A DNA stretch of 36,583 nucleotides. It comes from Oscillospiraceae bacterium. Lineage in GTDB: Bacteria > Bacillota > Clostridia > Oscillospirales > Butyricicoccaceae. The notes beneath the pieces are model-generated. The model had not been told where the DNA came from. It ran no database searches and worked only from the letters and a program-made list of their open reading frames with translations. Location of the stretch: positions 1 through 36,583 of the forward strand of contig SVKN01000018.1 in assembly GCA_015068445.1 (NCBI GenBank). The letters are read 5' to 3'. The position numbers were made by a program, and so were the translations under genes. Every line of letters begins with the position of its first letter. The stretch's first letter is position 1. This document shows, piece after piece, positions 1-8,283 of this stretch.

Positions 1-670
1 ATTCGGCCTTCAGGAAGGGCTTGCGGGAGGTGGTCTCGGTGACGATCAGGTCGGCCTTCTTCGCGGCCTCCTCGGTGTTGCCGCAGGGGATGACGTTGTA
101 CTTGCCCGCGTACTCCTTGGCGATGCCCTCGGCCTTGCTGACGTCCAGATCGCACAGATAGATCTCCTCCAGCGAGGGGACGGCTTCCATCATGGCCATG
201 ACCATGGTCCTGCCGATGACGCCCGCGCCCACGAGGCACGCGACCTTGGAGTCCTTCCGGGCCAGGTACTTGGCGGCGACGCCCGCGGCGGCGGAGGTGC
301 GCATGGCGGTGATGAGCGTGCCGTCCATGATGGCCTTGGGGTAAACGGTCTTGGGATTCGTCAGCATCACGACGTCAACGCCGTAGGGCATGTCGGGCTG
401 GCTCATATTGTAAACGCTCTCGGAGGCCCACTTGAAGCCGACGGTGTCTACGTCGCCGCCGATGTAGGAGGGCATGGACATGCAGTAGCTCTGCCAGTTC
501 TCGTTGTTGGGCATGCCCAGCATGGTCTTGGGCGGGTTGATGACCTGGCCCTCGCCGATCATCTTGAAGGTCTTCTCGGTGATGGCGAGGATCTCCTTCA
601 TATTCAGCAGGCTGGCCTTGACGACGTCCTCCTGCTTCAGAAATAAGATTTCAGGCTTGTATTCAGACAT
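1..670 (-). CDS. Ornithine cyclodeaminase / mu-crystallin family protein (3' part outside window)
   Basis: The reading frame starts with ATG at 670 and stays open to the left edge, so about 223 N-terminal residues are visible and the C-terminus is missing. The protein starts MSEYKPEILFLKQEDVVKAS. It has the family's N-terminal region and then a Rossmann nucleotide-binding motif, VACLVGAGVIGRT, at roughly residues 144-156. The family uses NAD(P) and includes ornithine cyclodeaminase, alanine dehydrogenase-like enzymes and a protein annotated elsewhere as tyramine oxidase subunit B. The substrate cannot be fixed from this fragment. A good RBS (AAAGGAG) lies about 10 nt upstream of the ATG. The gene diverges from an amidohydrolase gene, which may point to a shared amino-acid or amine catabolic role; that is inference. 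Confidence 0.85.
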   Translation of the reverse strand, partial: MSEYKPEILFLKQEDVVKASLLNMKEILAITEKTFKMIGEGQVINPPKTMLGMPNNENWQSYCMSMPSYIGGDVDTVGFKWASESVYNMSQPDMPYGVDVVMLTNPKTVYPKAIMDGTLITAMRTSAAAGVAAKYLARKDSKVACLVGAGVIGRTMVMAMMEAVPSLEEIYLCDLDVSKAEGIAKEYAGKYNVIPCGNTEEAAKKADLIVTETTSRKPFLKAE

Positions 671-707
671 AACTCTTTCTCCTTTAAGTATTTTCAAGTC
701 TGGGGAT

Positions 708-736
708 ATGATACACCATAACGCATGACGCGTCAA
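708..736 (-). promoter_or_regulatory. Sigma-A-type promoter of the cyclodeaminase-family gene
   Basis: On the minus strand, TTGACG (731-736) and TATCAT (708-713) are separated by 17 bp. Start of transcription is expected near 701, giving a leader of about 30 nt before the ATG at 670. Confidence 0.75.
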
Positions 737-740
737 GTAT

Positions 741-754
741 AAATATGCATATTT
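741..754. promoter_or_regulatory. 14-bp perfect palindrome in a divergent intergenic region
   Basis: AAATATGCATATTT is a perfect palindrome directly upstream of the minus-strand -35 box (731-736) and about 75 bp upstream of the plus-strand promoter. Its place between two divergent promoters fits a shared operator. No regulator gene is in the window, so this is inference; AT-rich palindromes also arise by chance. Confidence 0.4.
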
Positions 755-828
755 CCAAATAAATATTGATGCACTCCCTTGGGTAAACATGACGAATCGG
801 ACATGGGAAAGATATGCAGTTTGCCGGA

Positions 829-857
829 TTGAAAGAACGGGCGCGACGGTGTAAAAT
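829..857 (+). promoter_or_regulatory. Sigma-A-type promoter of the amidohydrolase gene
   Basis: TTGAAA (829-834), a 17-bp spacer and TAAAAT (852-857) form a good promoter. Transcription should start near 864, about 30 nt before the start codon; the RBS AAAAGGAG follows. Confidence 0.78.
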
Positions 858-894
858 AGATGTGTAACTTTATTAAAAAAAGGAGACGATCGAA

Positions 895-2055
895 ATGATC
901 CTTATCAAAAACGGTCACGTGAAGACCATGGCCGGTCCCGACCTGGAATGCGGCGACGTCCTGCTGGAGAACGGCAAGATCAAGGCTGTGGGCGAGAACC
1001 TGACCGCTCCCGAGGGCTGCACGGTCATCGACGCCGAGGGCCGCCTCGTCACGCCCGGCTTCGTGGACGCGCACTGCCACATCGGCCTGGACAACGAGGG
1101 CATGGGCTGGGAAGGTATGGACTATAACGAGATCACCGATCCCTGCACCCCCCATCTGCGCGGCATCGACTCCATCAACCCCATCGACGAAGCGTTCCTG
1201 AACGCCGTCAAGGGCGGCGTCACCACCGCCGTCACCGGCCCGGGCTCCGCCAACGTCGTGGGCGGCACCTTCGCCGCCATCAAGCTGTACGGCAAGCGCG
1301 TTGACAAGATGATCCTGAAGAACCCCGTGGCCATGAAGGTCGCCTTCGGCGAGAACCCCAAGCGCTGCTATTCCAACATGAAGAAGAGCCCCTACACCCG
1401 TATGGGCACCGCCGCCCTGCTGCGCGAGATCCTGTTCAAGACCCAGCGCTACATGCAGGACAAGGAAGAGGCCGAGAAGAACGGCACCAAGGCGCCCGCC
1501 TTCGACATGAAGCTGGAGGCCATGATCCCCGTGCTGAAGAAGGAGATCCCCCTGAAGGCTCATGCCCACCGCGCCGACGATATCTTCACCGCCATCCGCA
1601 TCGCCAAGGAGTTCGGCGTCGGCATCACCCTGGATCACTGCACCGACGGCGCCCTGATCGCTGACGAGCTGGCCGAAGAGGGCCTGCCCGCTTTCGTCGG
1701 TCCTTCTCTGGGCAAGAAGTCCAAGATCGAGCTGCTGAACAAGAGCTTTGAGACCCCGGGCATCCTGAACCGCGCCGGCGTCTGCGTCTCCATCATCACC
1801 GACGCCCCCGTCATCCCCCTGCAGCAGCTGAGCCTGTGCGCCGGCATGGCGGTCCGCGGCGGCCTTGACATCGAGGAAGCCTGGAAGGCGATCACCATCA
1901 ACCCCGCCAAGTCCACCGGCATCGGCGACCGCGTCGGTTCCCTGGAGGTCGGCAAGGACGCCGACGTCGTCATCTTCAACGGCAACCCGCTGACCGACGT
2001 GACGTTCACCGTCCACACCGCCATCATCGACGGCAAGGTCATTTATCAGGGCTAA
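895..2055 (+). CDS. Metal-dependent amidohydrolase (imidazolonepropionase-like)
   Basis: The 386-residue protein has the composite fold of the amidohydrolase superfamily: a small beta-sandwich made by both ends (MILIKNGHVKTM at the start, GKDADVVIFNGNPL near the end) around a TIM-barrel. Visible metal and catalytic residues are the HxH pair H60/H62 in DAHCH, H225 in HAHRADD, H248 in LDHCTDG, and D303 in ITDAP. These fit a cytosolic hydrolase of cyclic amides or a deaminase related to imidazolonepropionase, but the substrate is unknown. The ATG at 895 follows an AAAAGGAG RBS. The gene stands alone between its own promoter and a terminator at 2106-2135, and diverges from a cyclodeaminase-family gene. 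Family assignment is firm; function beyond hydrolysis is not. Confidence 0.9.
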   Translation: MILIKNGHVKTMAGPDLECGDVLLENGKIKAVGENLTAPEGCTVIDAEGRLVTPGFVDAHCHIGLDNEGMGWEGMDYNEITDPCTPHLRGIDSINPIDEAFLNAVKGGVTTAVTGPGSANVVGGTFAAIKLYGKRVDKMILKNPVAMKVAFGENPKRCYSNMKKSPYTRMGTAALLREILFKTQRYMQDKEEAEKNGTKAPAFDMKLEAMIPVLKKEIPLKAHAHRADDIFTAIRIAKEFGVGITLDHCTDGALIADELAEEGLPAFVGPSLGKKSKIELLNKSFETPGILNRAGVCVSIITDAPVIPLQQLSLCAGMAVRGGLDIEEAWKAITINPAKSTGIGDRVGSLEVGKDADVVIFNGNPLTDVTFTVHTAIIDGKVIYQG

Positions 2056-2105
2056 ACCGCCTTCCGGCGCAAGCCGAAAAACTGCTGATTTTCAAGCTCT
2101 ATCAC

Positions 2106-2135
2106 AAAAGGCGCTCCCCGTGGGGAGCGCCTTTT
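2106..2135 (+). terminator. Rho-independent terminator of the amidohydrolase gene
   Basis: A 12-bp stem (AAAAGGCGCTCC / GGAGCGCCTTTT) ends in a T-rich tail on the plus strand. An almost identical hairpin is found at 2341-2368 on the other side of the repeat element at 2138-2331. Confidence 0.85.
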
Positions 2136-2137
2136 AT

Positions 2138-2331
2138 CTGGCGCGAATCCTGATTCGCGCCAGGAAGGGCCCGCAGGCAGAAGAGCCTCTGCCTGCTCGG
2201 GCCGGTCTGCCGCAGCGCACTCGCTTACGCTCGCACATTTGCAGACCGGAATGTGTGTTTTTGTCGGCGCATGTCCGTCAAAAACACTGATCTATTACTG
2301 CTCGCTGCGCGAGCATGGCGTATCGTACGCC
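2138..2331 (+). repeat. Hairpin-rich intergenic element, copy A
   Basis: The gap holds a chain of hairpins: an 11-bp perfect stem (2138-2163), a long stem with a two-base CT bulge (2168-2203), GGTCTGC/GCAGACC (2204-2247), a core hairpin GTTTTTG...CAAAAAC closing the 7-nt loop CGCATGT (2257-2285), TGCTCGC/GCGAGCA (2299-2315) and GGCGTA/TACGCC (2317-2331). The same order, bulge and core loop recur at 35902-36049 with different stem sequences. It lies between two nearly identical terminator hairpins. No coding sequence is supported here. Confidence 0.7.
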
Positions 2332-2340
2332 CGAATCGCC

Positions 2341-2368
2341 AAAGGCGCTCCCGTTCGGGAGCGCCTTT
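2341..2368. terminator. Second terminator-like hairpin, near-copy of the one at 2106
   Basis: A 13-bp stem (AAAGGCGCTCCCG / CGGGAGCGCCTTT) around a TT loop, followed by TTTTGTT-type sequence on the plus strand and only a short T run on the minus strand. It sits 38 bp past the stop of the SLH gene, so it may end that transcript, or it may be a duplicate of the amidohydrolase terminator. Confidence 0.65.
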
Positions 2369-2406
2369 TGTTATGTATTGGATTTAGTTGACTAAACGAT
2401 CCGAAC

Positions 2407-4923
2407 CTATTCCGCTTCCTGGGCGTACTGCTCGCAGAGCGGGGTCCAGGATTCGCTGACGGCCATGACGACGTAGGTGTTTGCATAGTCGTTCTCGAAG
2501 GTGATGGTGGAATAGGAGCTGGAGGCGACGGTCTGGGTCTCGATGTGGTCGAAGCGGCCATTCTGGTCGTACCAGGCCACCAGGACCTCGTAGGTGTAGA
2601 GCTCAGAGGACGGATAGACGGTGACGTTCAGCTCCTCCTCATCCTCGGACACGTCCACGATGCCCAGGCGGTCGTCCTCGTTCTTGATGATCTCTTCGGT
2701 CTCGATCAGGCTGCAGCGATGGCAGACGCGCTGCTTCATGTTGCCGACGGTCGCCATGACCTCCCACTCGCTCCAGTCGTGGGGCAGCAGCGGCAGCGTG
2801 GGGTCCTCGCACTCGTGGCCGCACCGGCCCGTGATATCGACGATGTACGTCAGATCGAACTCGCCGCCCTTCAGCGGGTCGTTGGGCCGGAACAGCTCTT
2901 CGTCGGTGTACATGATCTCATAGGCGATCACGGCCAGGGCGCCGTCCCTGTACCAGGCGTCCGACGGGATGTCGGAGGGGAGCCAGGTGGGAACGACGTC
3001 GTCCAGATCGCCGATGCGCATGAAGACCACGGCGGCCTCGGCGCGGGTGACGGTCTGATCGGGCGCGAACCTGCCGTCGCCGACGCCCAGCAGGCCCTGA
3101 TGCGCGAAGCAGGCCAGGATGCCGTCATAGTCGTCGCGGTCGGGCGTCACATCGGTGAAGGGGCTCTCGGTCAGCGTGTTCTCCCAGCCGAAGGTCTCGG
3201 CCAGCAGCGCCGCCAGCGCGCCGCGGGTCATGGTCCGGCCCTCCTCGACGGCGGGGATCGTGAAGTACTTGCCGCAGCGGAAGCAGTACCAGCACTGCAC
3301 AAGGCCCGGCTCCACGCAGGTGGACTCGTGGGCCGCCATGAGATCCATGGAGTGGCCCGGCGCGGGGATGACCAGACGATCCGGCGTGACCTCCGCGCCC
3401 GTCACGTCGAAGCACTTGCCGCAGAGGACGCACGCCTCATAGGCGGCCATGCCGGGCTCCGTGCAGGTGGGCTCGACCGCTTCGTGATGCTCAAAGACGT
3501 GGCTGTGATCGGCGGAGAACGTCTCGGTATAGGTCATGCCGCAGAGGGAGCAGGTGTACCGGACCTCGCCGTCCTCCTCGGGCGTGGCGGGCTTCGTCAC
3601 CTCGGCGACGAACTGGTGCGGCTCGCTGTTCCTATAGCCGCAGACCTCGCACACGACGAAGTGGGCCTTGATGCTGTCGCCCACGTTCTGCGGGGCGCCG
3701 AAGGCGTGAGGCGCCTCATCAAAATGCTCTTTGCAGGTATCGCACAGATGATAATGGTTCTCGTTGTCGGTCAGCCAGCCCTCGAGCATGGTGTGGCCCG
3801 TGGCGGGCAGGACCTCCCTGATCTCTGTCTGGCAGTTCATGCAGATCCGGGTCTTCCAGCCGTCCTCGGTGCAGGTGGGGTCCTTCCGGTCGTCGGTCTC
3901 CGTCCAGTTGTGCGCCTCGGTGGCCTTGTAGCCGCAGTCGATGCAGATCCAGCAGTGGAGGTCCGGGTCCTCCGGGTCGGGTCCCCAGTCGTTGCGCGCA
4001 TGGGCGATGCGCTCCTCATCGGCTTCGCCGCAGACGGAGCAGACGCGCCAGTGCTCGTTCTCGTCGTACTCGTATGTATCGAAGATATGCGCCAGGGCAG
4101 GCAGGATGACGTCGCCGGGCTCGGCGGGCACGGTGCCCGCTTCATCCAGATAGTAGATGTCATTCACGTCGTCGTACCAGTACTCGACCCAGCCGTTGCC
4201 GGAGCAGGTGGGCTCCTTGGCCTCCACGTGGGTCAACCCCTGGGAGACGCAGCGGAGCAGATAAACGGAGCCGGTGCTCGCCGGGGCGAAGCGCCAGTGA
4301 TCGAGGTCAAAGGTCACGACCTTGCCCCAGACACTGCCGCCGACATAGCCGCGGATCGTCGCGCCGCCGCCCTGATCGTTCACGGCGTCATAGGGCGCGA
4401 TGGCGATGCTGACTGGGGTCAGGCTCAGATACAGCGGATCGTTGAGCAGCCGGACGTTCTCGTCGTCGATGATGAGGCTGTAGCCGGTGGTGGAGATCAG
4501 CGAGTAAGCCCTCTCCGGCGCGCCGTACTCCACGGCCTCGCGCAGCACGAACTCGGCGGTGTAGAGGCCCGGAACGTCCTGCGTGTTGTCCAGGCGGATG
4601 CGGCCGGTCTCCTCGAAATACGCCTTGTCGTAGCCGGTGACGACGTCGCCGTAGACGTTCTCGGCGCTGCTGTCGATGCCCAGCAGGCCCTCGCCGGGCA
4701 TGCCGATGACGTATTTATCGCCGGGAGTCAGCATGGACTCGTCAGTGACGAGTTCCAGGACAGGCGCGGGTACGCCGCAGTAAACGCACTGGCCGCCCTC
4801 GTACCGGTGGCCGTCAGGCAGGTCCGTTCCGTTCTCCGTGTACAGGCAATATGCCAGCGCCGTGCCCGTCATCAGCGTCGCCGCCAGGCAGACCGCCAGC
4901 ATCATCATAAAGATTCGTTTCAC
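2407..4923 (-). CDS. Secreted SLH-domain protein with CxxC repeat modules
   Basis: The 838-residue protein begins at a GTG (4923) preceded by GGAGGAGGG. A signal peptide covers residues 1-24, with probable cleavage after ALA. Most of the protein is a series of short modules with CxxC pairs followed by His-rich patches (for example VCSVCGEADEERIAH, ICIDCGYKATEAH, LCDTCKEHFDEAPH, VCEVCGYRNSEPH), which look like small metal-binding or disulfide knuckles. Residues about 560-640 carry S-layer homology features, including FTDV and GDGRFAPDQTVTRAEAAVVF. A last CxxC module (RVCHRCSLIE) and a beta-rich tail follow. SLH domains usually bind pyruvylated wall polymers, so it is probably a cell-surface protein. 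The ligand is unknown. The antisense strand also reads open over most of this length; I treat that as a shadow. Confidence 0.85.
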   Translation of the reverse strand: MKRIFMMMLAVCLAATLMTGTALAYCLYTENGTDLPDGHRYEGGQCVYCGVPAPVLELVTDESMLTPGDKYVIGMPGEGLLGIDSSAENVYGDVVTGYDKAYFEETGRIRLDNTQDVPGLYTAEFVLREAVEYGAPERAYSLISTTGYSLIIDDENVRLLNDPLYLSLTPVSIAIAPYDAVNDQGGGATIRGYVGGSVWGKVVTFDLDHWRFAPASTGSVYLLRCVSQGLTHVEAKEPTCSGNGWVEYWYDDVNDIYYLDEAGTVPAEPGDVILPALAHIFDTYEYDENEHWRVCSVCGEADEERIAHARNDWGPDPEDPDLHCWICIDCGYKATEAHNWTETDDRKDPTCTEDGWKTRICMNCQTEIREVLPATGHTMLEGWLTDNENHYHLCDTCKEHFDEAPHAFGAPQNVGDSIKAHFVVCEVCGYRNSEPHQFVAEVTKPATPEEDGEVRYTCSLCGMTYTETFSADHSHVFEHHEAVEPTCTEPGMAAYEACVLCGKCFDVTGAEVTPDRLVIPAPGHSMDLMAAHESTCVEPGLVQCWYCFRCGKYFTIPAVEEGRTMTRGALAALLAETFGWENTLTESPFTDVTPDRDDYDGILACFAHQGLLGVGDGRFAPDQTVTRAEAAVVFMRIGDLDDVVPTWLPSDIPSDAWYRDGALAVIAYEIMYTDEELFRPNDPLKGGEFDLTYIVDITGRCGHECEDPTLPLLPHDWSEWEVMATVGNMKQRVCHRCSLIETEEIIKNEDDRLGIVDVSEDEEELNVTVYPSSELYTYEVLVAWYDQNGRFDHIETQTVASSSYSTITFENDYANTYVVMAVSESWTPLCEQYAQEAE

Positions 4924-4968
4924 GTTCTATCCCTCCTCCGCCCCCGAAGGGGCAGTTTTGATAGTCTT

Positions 4969-4974
4969 ATTGTA
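4969..4974 (-). promoter_or_regulatory. Possible -10 box of the SLH gene
   Basis: TACAAT on the minus strand lies 45 bp upstream of the GTG start; no convincing -35 box is seen. The leader between contains the small hairpin CCCC/GGGG (about 4941-4953) just upstream of the RBS. Confidence 0.35.
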
Positions 4975-5025
4975 CACAATTCCTTCCAGCCTGAACACCC
5001 CCGTTTGGATAGACCCGGCGGGAGA

Positions 5026-5330
5026 GCGTAGGCCGCCATCCGGGGCCGTGGTGTGCGCGTACCAGCTTCTCTCCCTCAGTCTGCTTCGCAGACAGCTCCC
5101 TCATCAGAGGGAGCCAAGAAGGGCATCGGCCCCTGCGATGCGATCACTCCCTCAAACGTGTCATCCTGAGCGGAGCGAAGCGGAGTCGAAGGATCCATGC
5201 CCTTCCGCGCCCGGCGCAGCTTGCCTTTCTCTGATGAGAAAGGTGGCGCGGCGGCGGAGCCGCCGTGACGGAAAGAGAGACCTATCAGATGATCTTTCGC
5301 CCGCGCAAGCGGGCACAAATGCCCTTAGCC
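5026..5330. repeat. Mosaic of intergenic repeat modules (site 1)
   Basis: This non-coding gap is built from modules seen again elsewhere in the window. A double hairpin at 5071-5115 (CTCCCTCAGTC ... GACAGCTCCCTC ... GAGGGAGCC) matches, inverted, 33903-33955. GGGCATCGGCCCCT at 5121-5146 matches 34067-34093. GTCATCC...GGAGTCGAAGGATC at 5160-5204 matches 34108-34154. CCGGGGCCGTGGTGTGCGCG near 5040 resembles 33978-33996. A further hairpin module lies at about 5222-5280. No supported gene. Confidence 0.7.
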
Positions 5331-5340
5331 CCCGCAGCGC

Positions 5341-5384
5341 AAAAAAAAGGGATTGTTCCGAGGCATCAATCTCGGAACAATCCC
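5341..5384 (-). terminator. Terminator of the S10-spc-alpha cluster
   Basis: A perfect 14-bp stem (5349-5362 with 5371-5384) is followed on the minus strand by eight T residues (5341-5348). It lies 22 bp past the rplQ stop and should end the ribosomal transcript. Confidence 0.93.
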
Positions 5385-5405
5385 TTTGGGGCTCTTTCGT
5401 ATTGA

Positions 5406-5747
5406 TTAAAGAAGCTCGATAATGGCCATCTCGGCAGCGTCGCCGCGGCGGGGGCCGATGCGGACGATGCGGGTGTAGCCGCCGTTGCGGCTGGCGTACT
5501 TGGGAGCGATCTCGTCGAAGGTCTTCTTGACGACGTCTTCCTTGGTGATAAAGGCCATGGCCTGACGCTTGGCGTTCAGGTCGCCCTTCTTGCCGAGGGT
5601 GATCATCTTCTCAGCCAGCGGACGGACTTCCTTGGCCCTGGTAACGGTCGTTTCGATCTTACCGTTTTCCAGCAGATAGGTGACCATCGCTCTCAGCATG
5701 GCGCGGCGATGATCGGTAGGTCTGCCGAGTTTGCGGGTTCCGGGCAT
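5406..5747 (-). CDS. rplQ: 50S ribosomal protein bL17
   Basis: The 113-residue protein has the bL17 signature at its start ([16 protein letters not shown]) and the typical compact length of bacterial bL17. It binds 23S rRNA of the large subunit near the exit tunnel. The ATG follows AGGAGG. It is the last gene of the cluster, 73 bp after rpoA, and is followed directly by the terminator. The ECF transporter genes, truA and rplM that follow rplQ in many Bacillota are absent here; an unrelated SLH gene takes their place. Confidence 0.97.
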   Translation of the reverse strand: MPGTRKLGRPTDHRRAMLRAMVTYLLENGKIETTVTRAKEVRPLAEKMITLGKKGDLNAKRQAMAFITKEDVVKKTFDEIAPKYASRNGGYTRIVRIGPRRGDAAEMAIIELL

Positions 5748-5820
5748 GTGTTGTTTACCTCCTATTCAAAACCGGCAGTCCGTGCCCGGTCCGTGACCGG
5801 ACACGAACGCCACCTTATGT

Positions 5821-6771
5821 CTATTGATTTTCCACTTTCGCCAGATACAGGCCCATGTCGGACAGCTTGTTGACGACTTCTTCATAGGACTTGCGGCCCA
5901 GGTTGCGGACCTTCATCATGTCTTCCTCAGTCGTGTTGACCAGATCGGCCACTGTGTTGATGCCTGCACGCTTGAGGCAGTTGAAGGAGCGGACCGACAG
6001 ATCCAGCTCTTCGATCGTCATTTCAAGCACCTTGTCCTGGGTCGACTCGTTCTTCTCCACCACCACGGCCTGGGAGCCGATCTCATCGCTGAGCTCGACG
6101 AACAGGTTCAGGTGATCGGTGAGGATCTTGGCCGACAGGCTGACGGCGTCGCGGGCCGTGATGGTCTTGTCGGTGAAGACCTCCAGGGTCAGCTTGTCGT
6201 AGTCGGTCATGTTGCCGACGCGGGTGTTCTCCACCGTGTAGTTGACCTTGAGGATCGGGGTGTAGATCGAATCGACGGGAATCACGCCGATGGGCTGCTG
6301 AGGCTGCTTGTTTTTATCGCTGGGCACATAGCCGCGGCCGTGGTCGAAGGTCAGCTCCATATTGAGCTTGGCGTCCTCCATCAGCGTTGCGATGTGCAGA
6401 TCGGGGTTGAGGATCTCCATCTCGGAGTCGCACTTGATGTCGCCGGCTGTGACGACGCAGGGGCCGACGGCCTCGATCACGGCCATCTTGCGGCTCTCGG
6501 TGTACAGCTTGGCGGTGATCTGCTTGACGTTGAGGACGATCTCCGTCACGTCCTCCTTGACTCCGGGGACGGTGGAAAACTCGTGCTGGACGCCGTCGAT
6601 CTTGATGCTGGTCGCGGCCGTGCCGGGCAGCGAGGACAGCAGAACGCGGCGCAGGGAATTACCGAGGGTCGTGCCGTATCCGCGCTCCAGAGGCTCGATG
6701 ACGAACTTGCCGTACGAGCCGTCTTCCAGGGACTCGACACATTCAATACGCGGTTTTTCAATAGCTATCAT
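5821..6771 (-). CDS. rpoA: DNA-directed RNA polymerase subunit alpha
   Basis: The 316-residue protein has both alpha domains. The N-terminal assembly domain (about 1-230) holds [15 protein letters not shown], used for dimer formation and contact with beta/beta'. A linker of about 20 residues leads to the C-terminal domain (about 250-316), with [13 protein letters not shown] and [12 protein letters not shown], the residues that contact UP elements and activators. Length and motifs are standard. It lies between rpsD (64 bp upstream) and rplQ, as in other Bacillota, which couples polymerase and ribosome supply. Confidence 0.98.
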   Translation of the reverse strand: MIAIEKPRIECVESLEDGSYGKFVIEPLERGYGTTLGNSLRRVLLSSLPGTAATSIKIDGVQHEFSTVPGVKEDVTEIVLNVKQITAKLYTESRKMAVIEAVGPCVVTAGDIKCDSEMEILNPDLHIATLMEDAKLNMELTFDHGRGYVPSDKNKQPQQPIGVIPVDSIYTPILKVNYTVENTRVGNMTDYDKLTLEVFTDKTITARDAVSLSAKILTDHLNLFVELSDEIGSQAVVVEKNESTQDKVLEMTIEELDLSVRSFNCLKRAGINTVADLVNTTEEDMMKVRNLGRKSYEEVVNKLSDMGLYLAKVENQ

Positions 6772-6835
6772 TCATTACCCTCCTCGTAAAGTGATGACAT
6801 TGAGACGTACGCGCGCGGCCCGAAGCCGCATGCGA

Positions 6836-7438
6836 TTACTTGGAGTACAGCTCGACGATGAGGTTCTCTTCGATCTCGCAGTCGATCTCGTCACGGGTAG
6901 GCATGGTAGCGACCGTGGCCTGGCCCTTGGTCCTGTCGACGCTCAGCCAGCTGACGATGGGCATGGTGGCATTGGCCTCCAGCGTATTCTTGAACTTATC
7001 CTTGCTCAGGCTGGTCTCCTTGATGGCGATGACGTCGCCGGGCTTGACCAGGTAAGAGGGGATGTTGACCTTCTTGCCGTTGACGGTGAAGTGGGCGTGG
7101 CTGACCAGCTGACGGGCCTCTCGGCGGGTCATGGCGAAGCCGGCGCGATAGACGACGTTGTCCAGGCGGCGCTCGATGAGGATCAGCAGATTCTCACCGG
7201 TCTTGCCCTGCATGGCGAAGGCTTTCTCGTAATAAGCGCGGAACTGCTTCTCGAGGATGCCGTAAACGAACTTGACCTTCTGCTTCTCAGTCAGCTGAGT
7301 CGCATATTCGCTCTTCTTTCTCCGCATCTGGTTGCCGCCGGGGTTGCGGTTGGTGGTCTTGCGGTTGTAACCCATGACGGTGGGAGAGATACCAAGAGCC
7401 TTGCAGCGCTTGGCGACAGGCTGCATATTTTTAGCCAT
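6836..7438 (-). CDS. rpsD: 30S ribosomal protein uS4
   Basis: The 200-residue protein carries an N-terminal region with FVYGILEKQFRAYY and the S4 RNA-binding domain RLDNVVYRAGFAMTRREARQ. It nucleates assembly of the 30S body by binding the 5' domain of 16S rRNA. The N-terminus has a single Cys (RCKALG), so this is the zinc-free form. In several bacteria uS4 represses its own mRNA; whether that applies here cannot be seen. The gene is within the alpha part of the cluster, where many Bacilli place rpsD elsewhere in the genome. Confidence 0.97.
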   Translation of the reverse strand: MAKNMQPVAKRCKALGISPTVMGYNRKTTNRNPGGNQMRRKKSEYATQLTEKQKVKFVYGILEKQFRAYYEKAFAMQGKTGENLLILIERRLDNVVYRAGFAMTRREARQLVSHAHFTVNGKKVNIPSYLVKPGDVIAIKETSLSKDKFKNTLEANATMPIVSWLSVDRTKGQATVATMPTRDEIDCEIEENLIVELYSK

Positions 7439-7462
7439 ATCTGATAAACCTCCTGTGTTCGA

Positions 7463-7873
7463 TTAAACTCTTCTTCTCTTGGGGGGACGGCAGCCGTTGT
7501 GAGGAATGGGGGTAACATCCTTGATCATGTTGACCTCCAGACCGGCGGCCTGCAGGGCGCGGATGGCGGCCTCACGGCCGGCGCCGGGTCCCTTGACATA
7601 GACCTCAACGGTCTTCAGGCCGTGCTCCATGGCGGCCTTGGCAGCCGTCTCGGCAGCGGTCTGAGCGGCATAAGGCGTCGACTTTCTGGAGCCGCGGAAG
7701 CCCAGTCCGCCGGCAGACGCCCAGGAGATGGCGTTGCCCTTCAGATCGGTGATGGTCACGAGAGTATTGTTGAAGGAAGACTGGATATGGACGGCTCCCT
7801 TTTCGATATTCTTGCGCTCGCGGCGCTTGACGCGGCCGGCGGCGGCGTTCTTCTTGGTGGTTGCTTTCGCCAT
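7463..7873 (-). CDS. rpsK: 30S ribosomal protein uS11
   Basis: The 136-residue protein shows the uS11 hallmarks: [14 protein letters not shown], the [17 protein letters not shown] loop and the C-terminal [14 protein letters not shown]. It lies in the 30S platform and helps form the mRNA exit region. The short lysine/arginine-rich start ([14 protein letters not shown]) is usual. It lies 16 bp downstream of rpsM, and 24 bp upstream of rpsD. Confidence 0.97.
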   Translation of the reverse strand: MAKATTKKNAAAGRVKRRERKNIEKGAVHIQSSFNNTLVTITDLKGNAISWASAGGLGFRGSRKSTPYAAQTAAETAAKAAMEHGLKTVEVYVKGPGAGREAAIRALQAAGLEVNMIKDVTPIPHNGCRPPKRRRV

Positions 7874-7889
7874 TTCTTAAGTCCCTCCC

Positions 7890-8258
7890 TTACTTCTTCT
7901 TGTTGGCAATGGTCTTCTTGGGACCCTTGCGCGTTCTTGCGTTGGTCTTGGAGCGCTGGCCGCGGACGGGCAGGCCCCTGCGGTGACGCAGACCTCTGTA
8001 GGAGCCGATCTCGGTCAGACGCTTGATGTTCAGGCCGACCTCACGTCTCAGGTCGCCTTCCACGGCGTACTCATGCTCGATGGCTTCACGCAGCTTGGCA
8101 GCTTCGTCTTCGGTCAGGTCTTTTACTCTGATATCGGGATTGATGCCCGTTTTGGTCAAAATCTCCTTAGAGAGGGTGCGACCGATACCATAGATATAGG
8201 TCAGACCGATCTCTACCCTCTTCTCGCGAGGGAGGTCAACACCGGCAATACGAGCCAT
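7890..8258 (-). CDS. rpsM: 30S ribosomal protein uS13
   Basis: The 122-residue protein begins with [20 protein letters not shown] and has the helix-two-turn-helix region [11 protein letters not shown]. It ends in a basic tail, [20 protein letters not shown], which reaches toward the P-site tRNA. It makes a bridge between the subunits in the 30S head. It opens the alpha part of the cluster, 25 bp after rpmJ. Confidence 0.97.
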   Translation of the reverse strand: MARIAGVDLPREKRVEIGLTYIYGIGRTLSKEILTKTGINPDIRVKDLTEDEAAKLREAIEHEYAVEGDLRREVGLNIKRLTEIGSYRGLRHRRGLPVRGQRSKTNARTRKGPKKTIANKKK

Positions 8259-8283
8259 TTATCTTTACACCTCCAAATAATCT

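Noticed and set aside
733..2016. A 427-codon minus-strand frame opposite the amidohydrolase
   Set aside because: The plus strand carries a promoter, RBS, all metal ligands and a terminator. The antisense product has no family features.
2545..5031. An 828-codon plus-strand frame opposite the SLH protein gene
   Set aside because: The minus-strand protein has a signal peptide, SLH features and an RBS; the plus-strand product has none and shows complement-type composition.
5071..5204. CRISPR array
   Set aside because: The repeated words are hairpin modules occurring once per site, not regularly spaced repeats with unique spacers. No cas genes are in the window.
4838..5422. A 194-codon plus-strand frame across the repeat region
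   Set aside because: It consists of repeat modules and a terminator, with no RBS or conserved domain.
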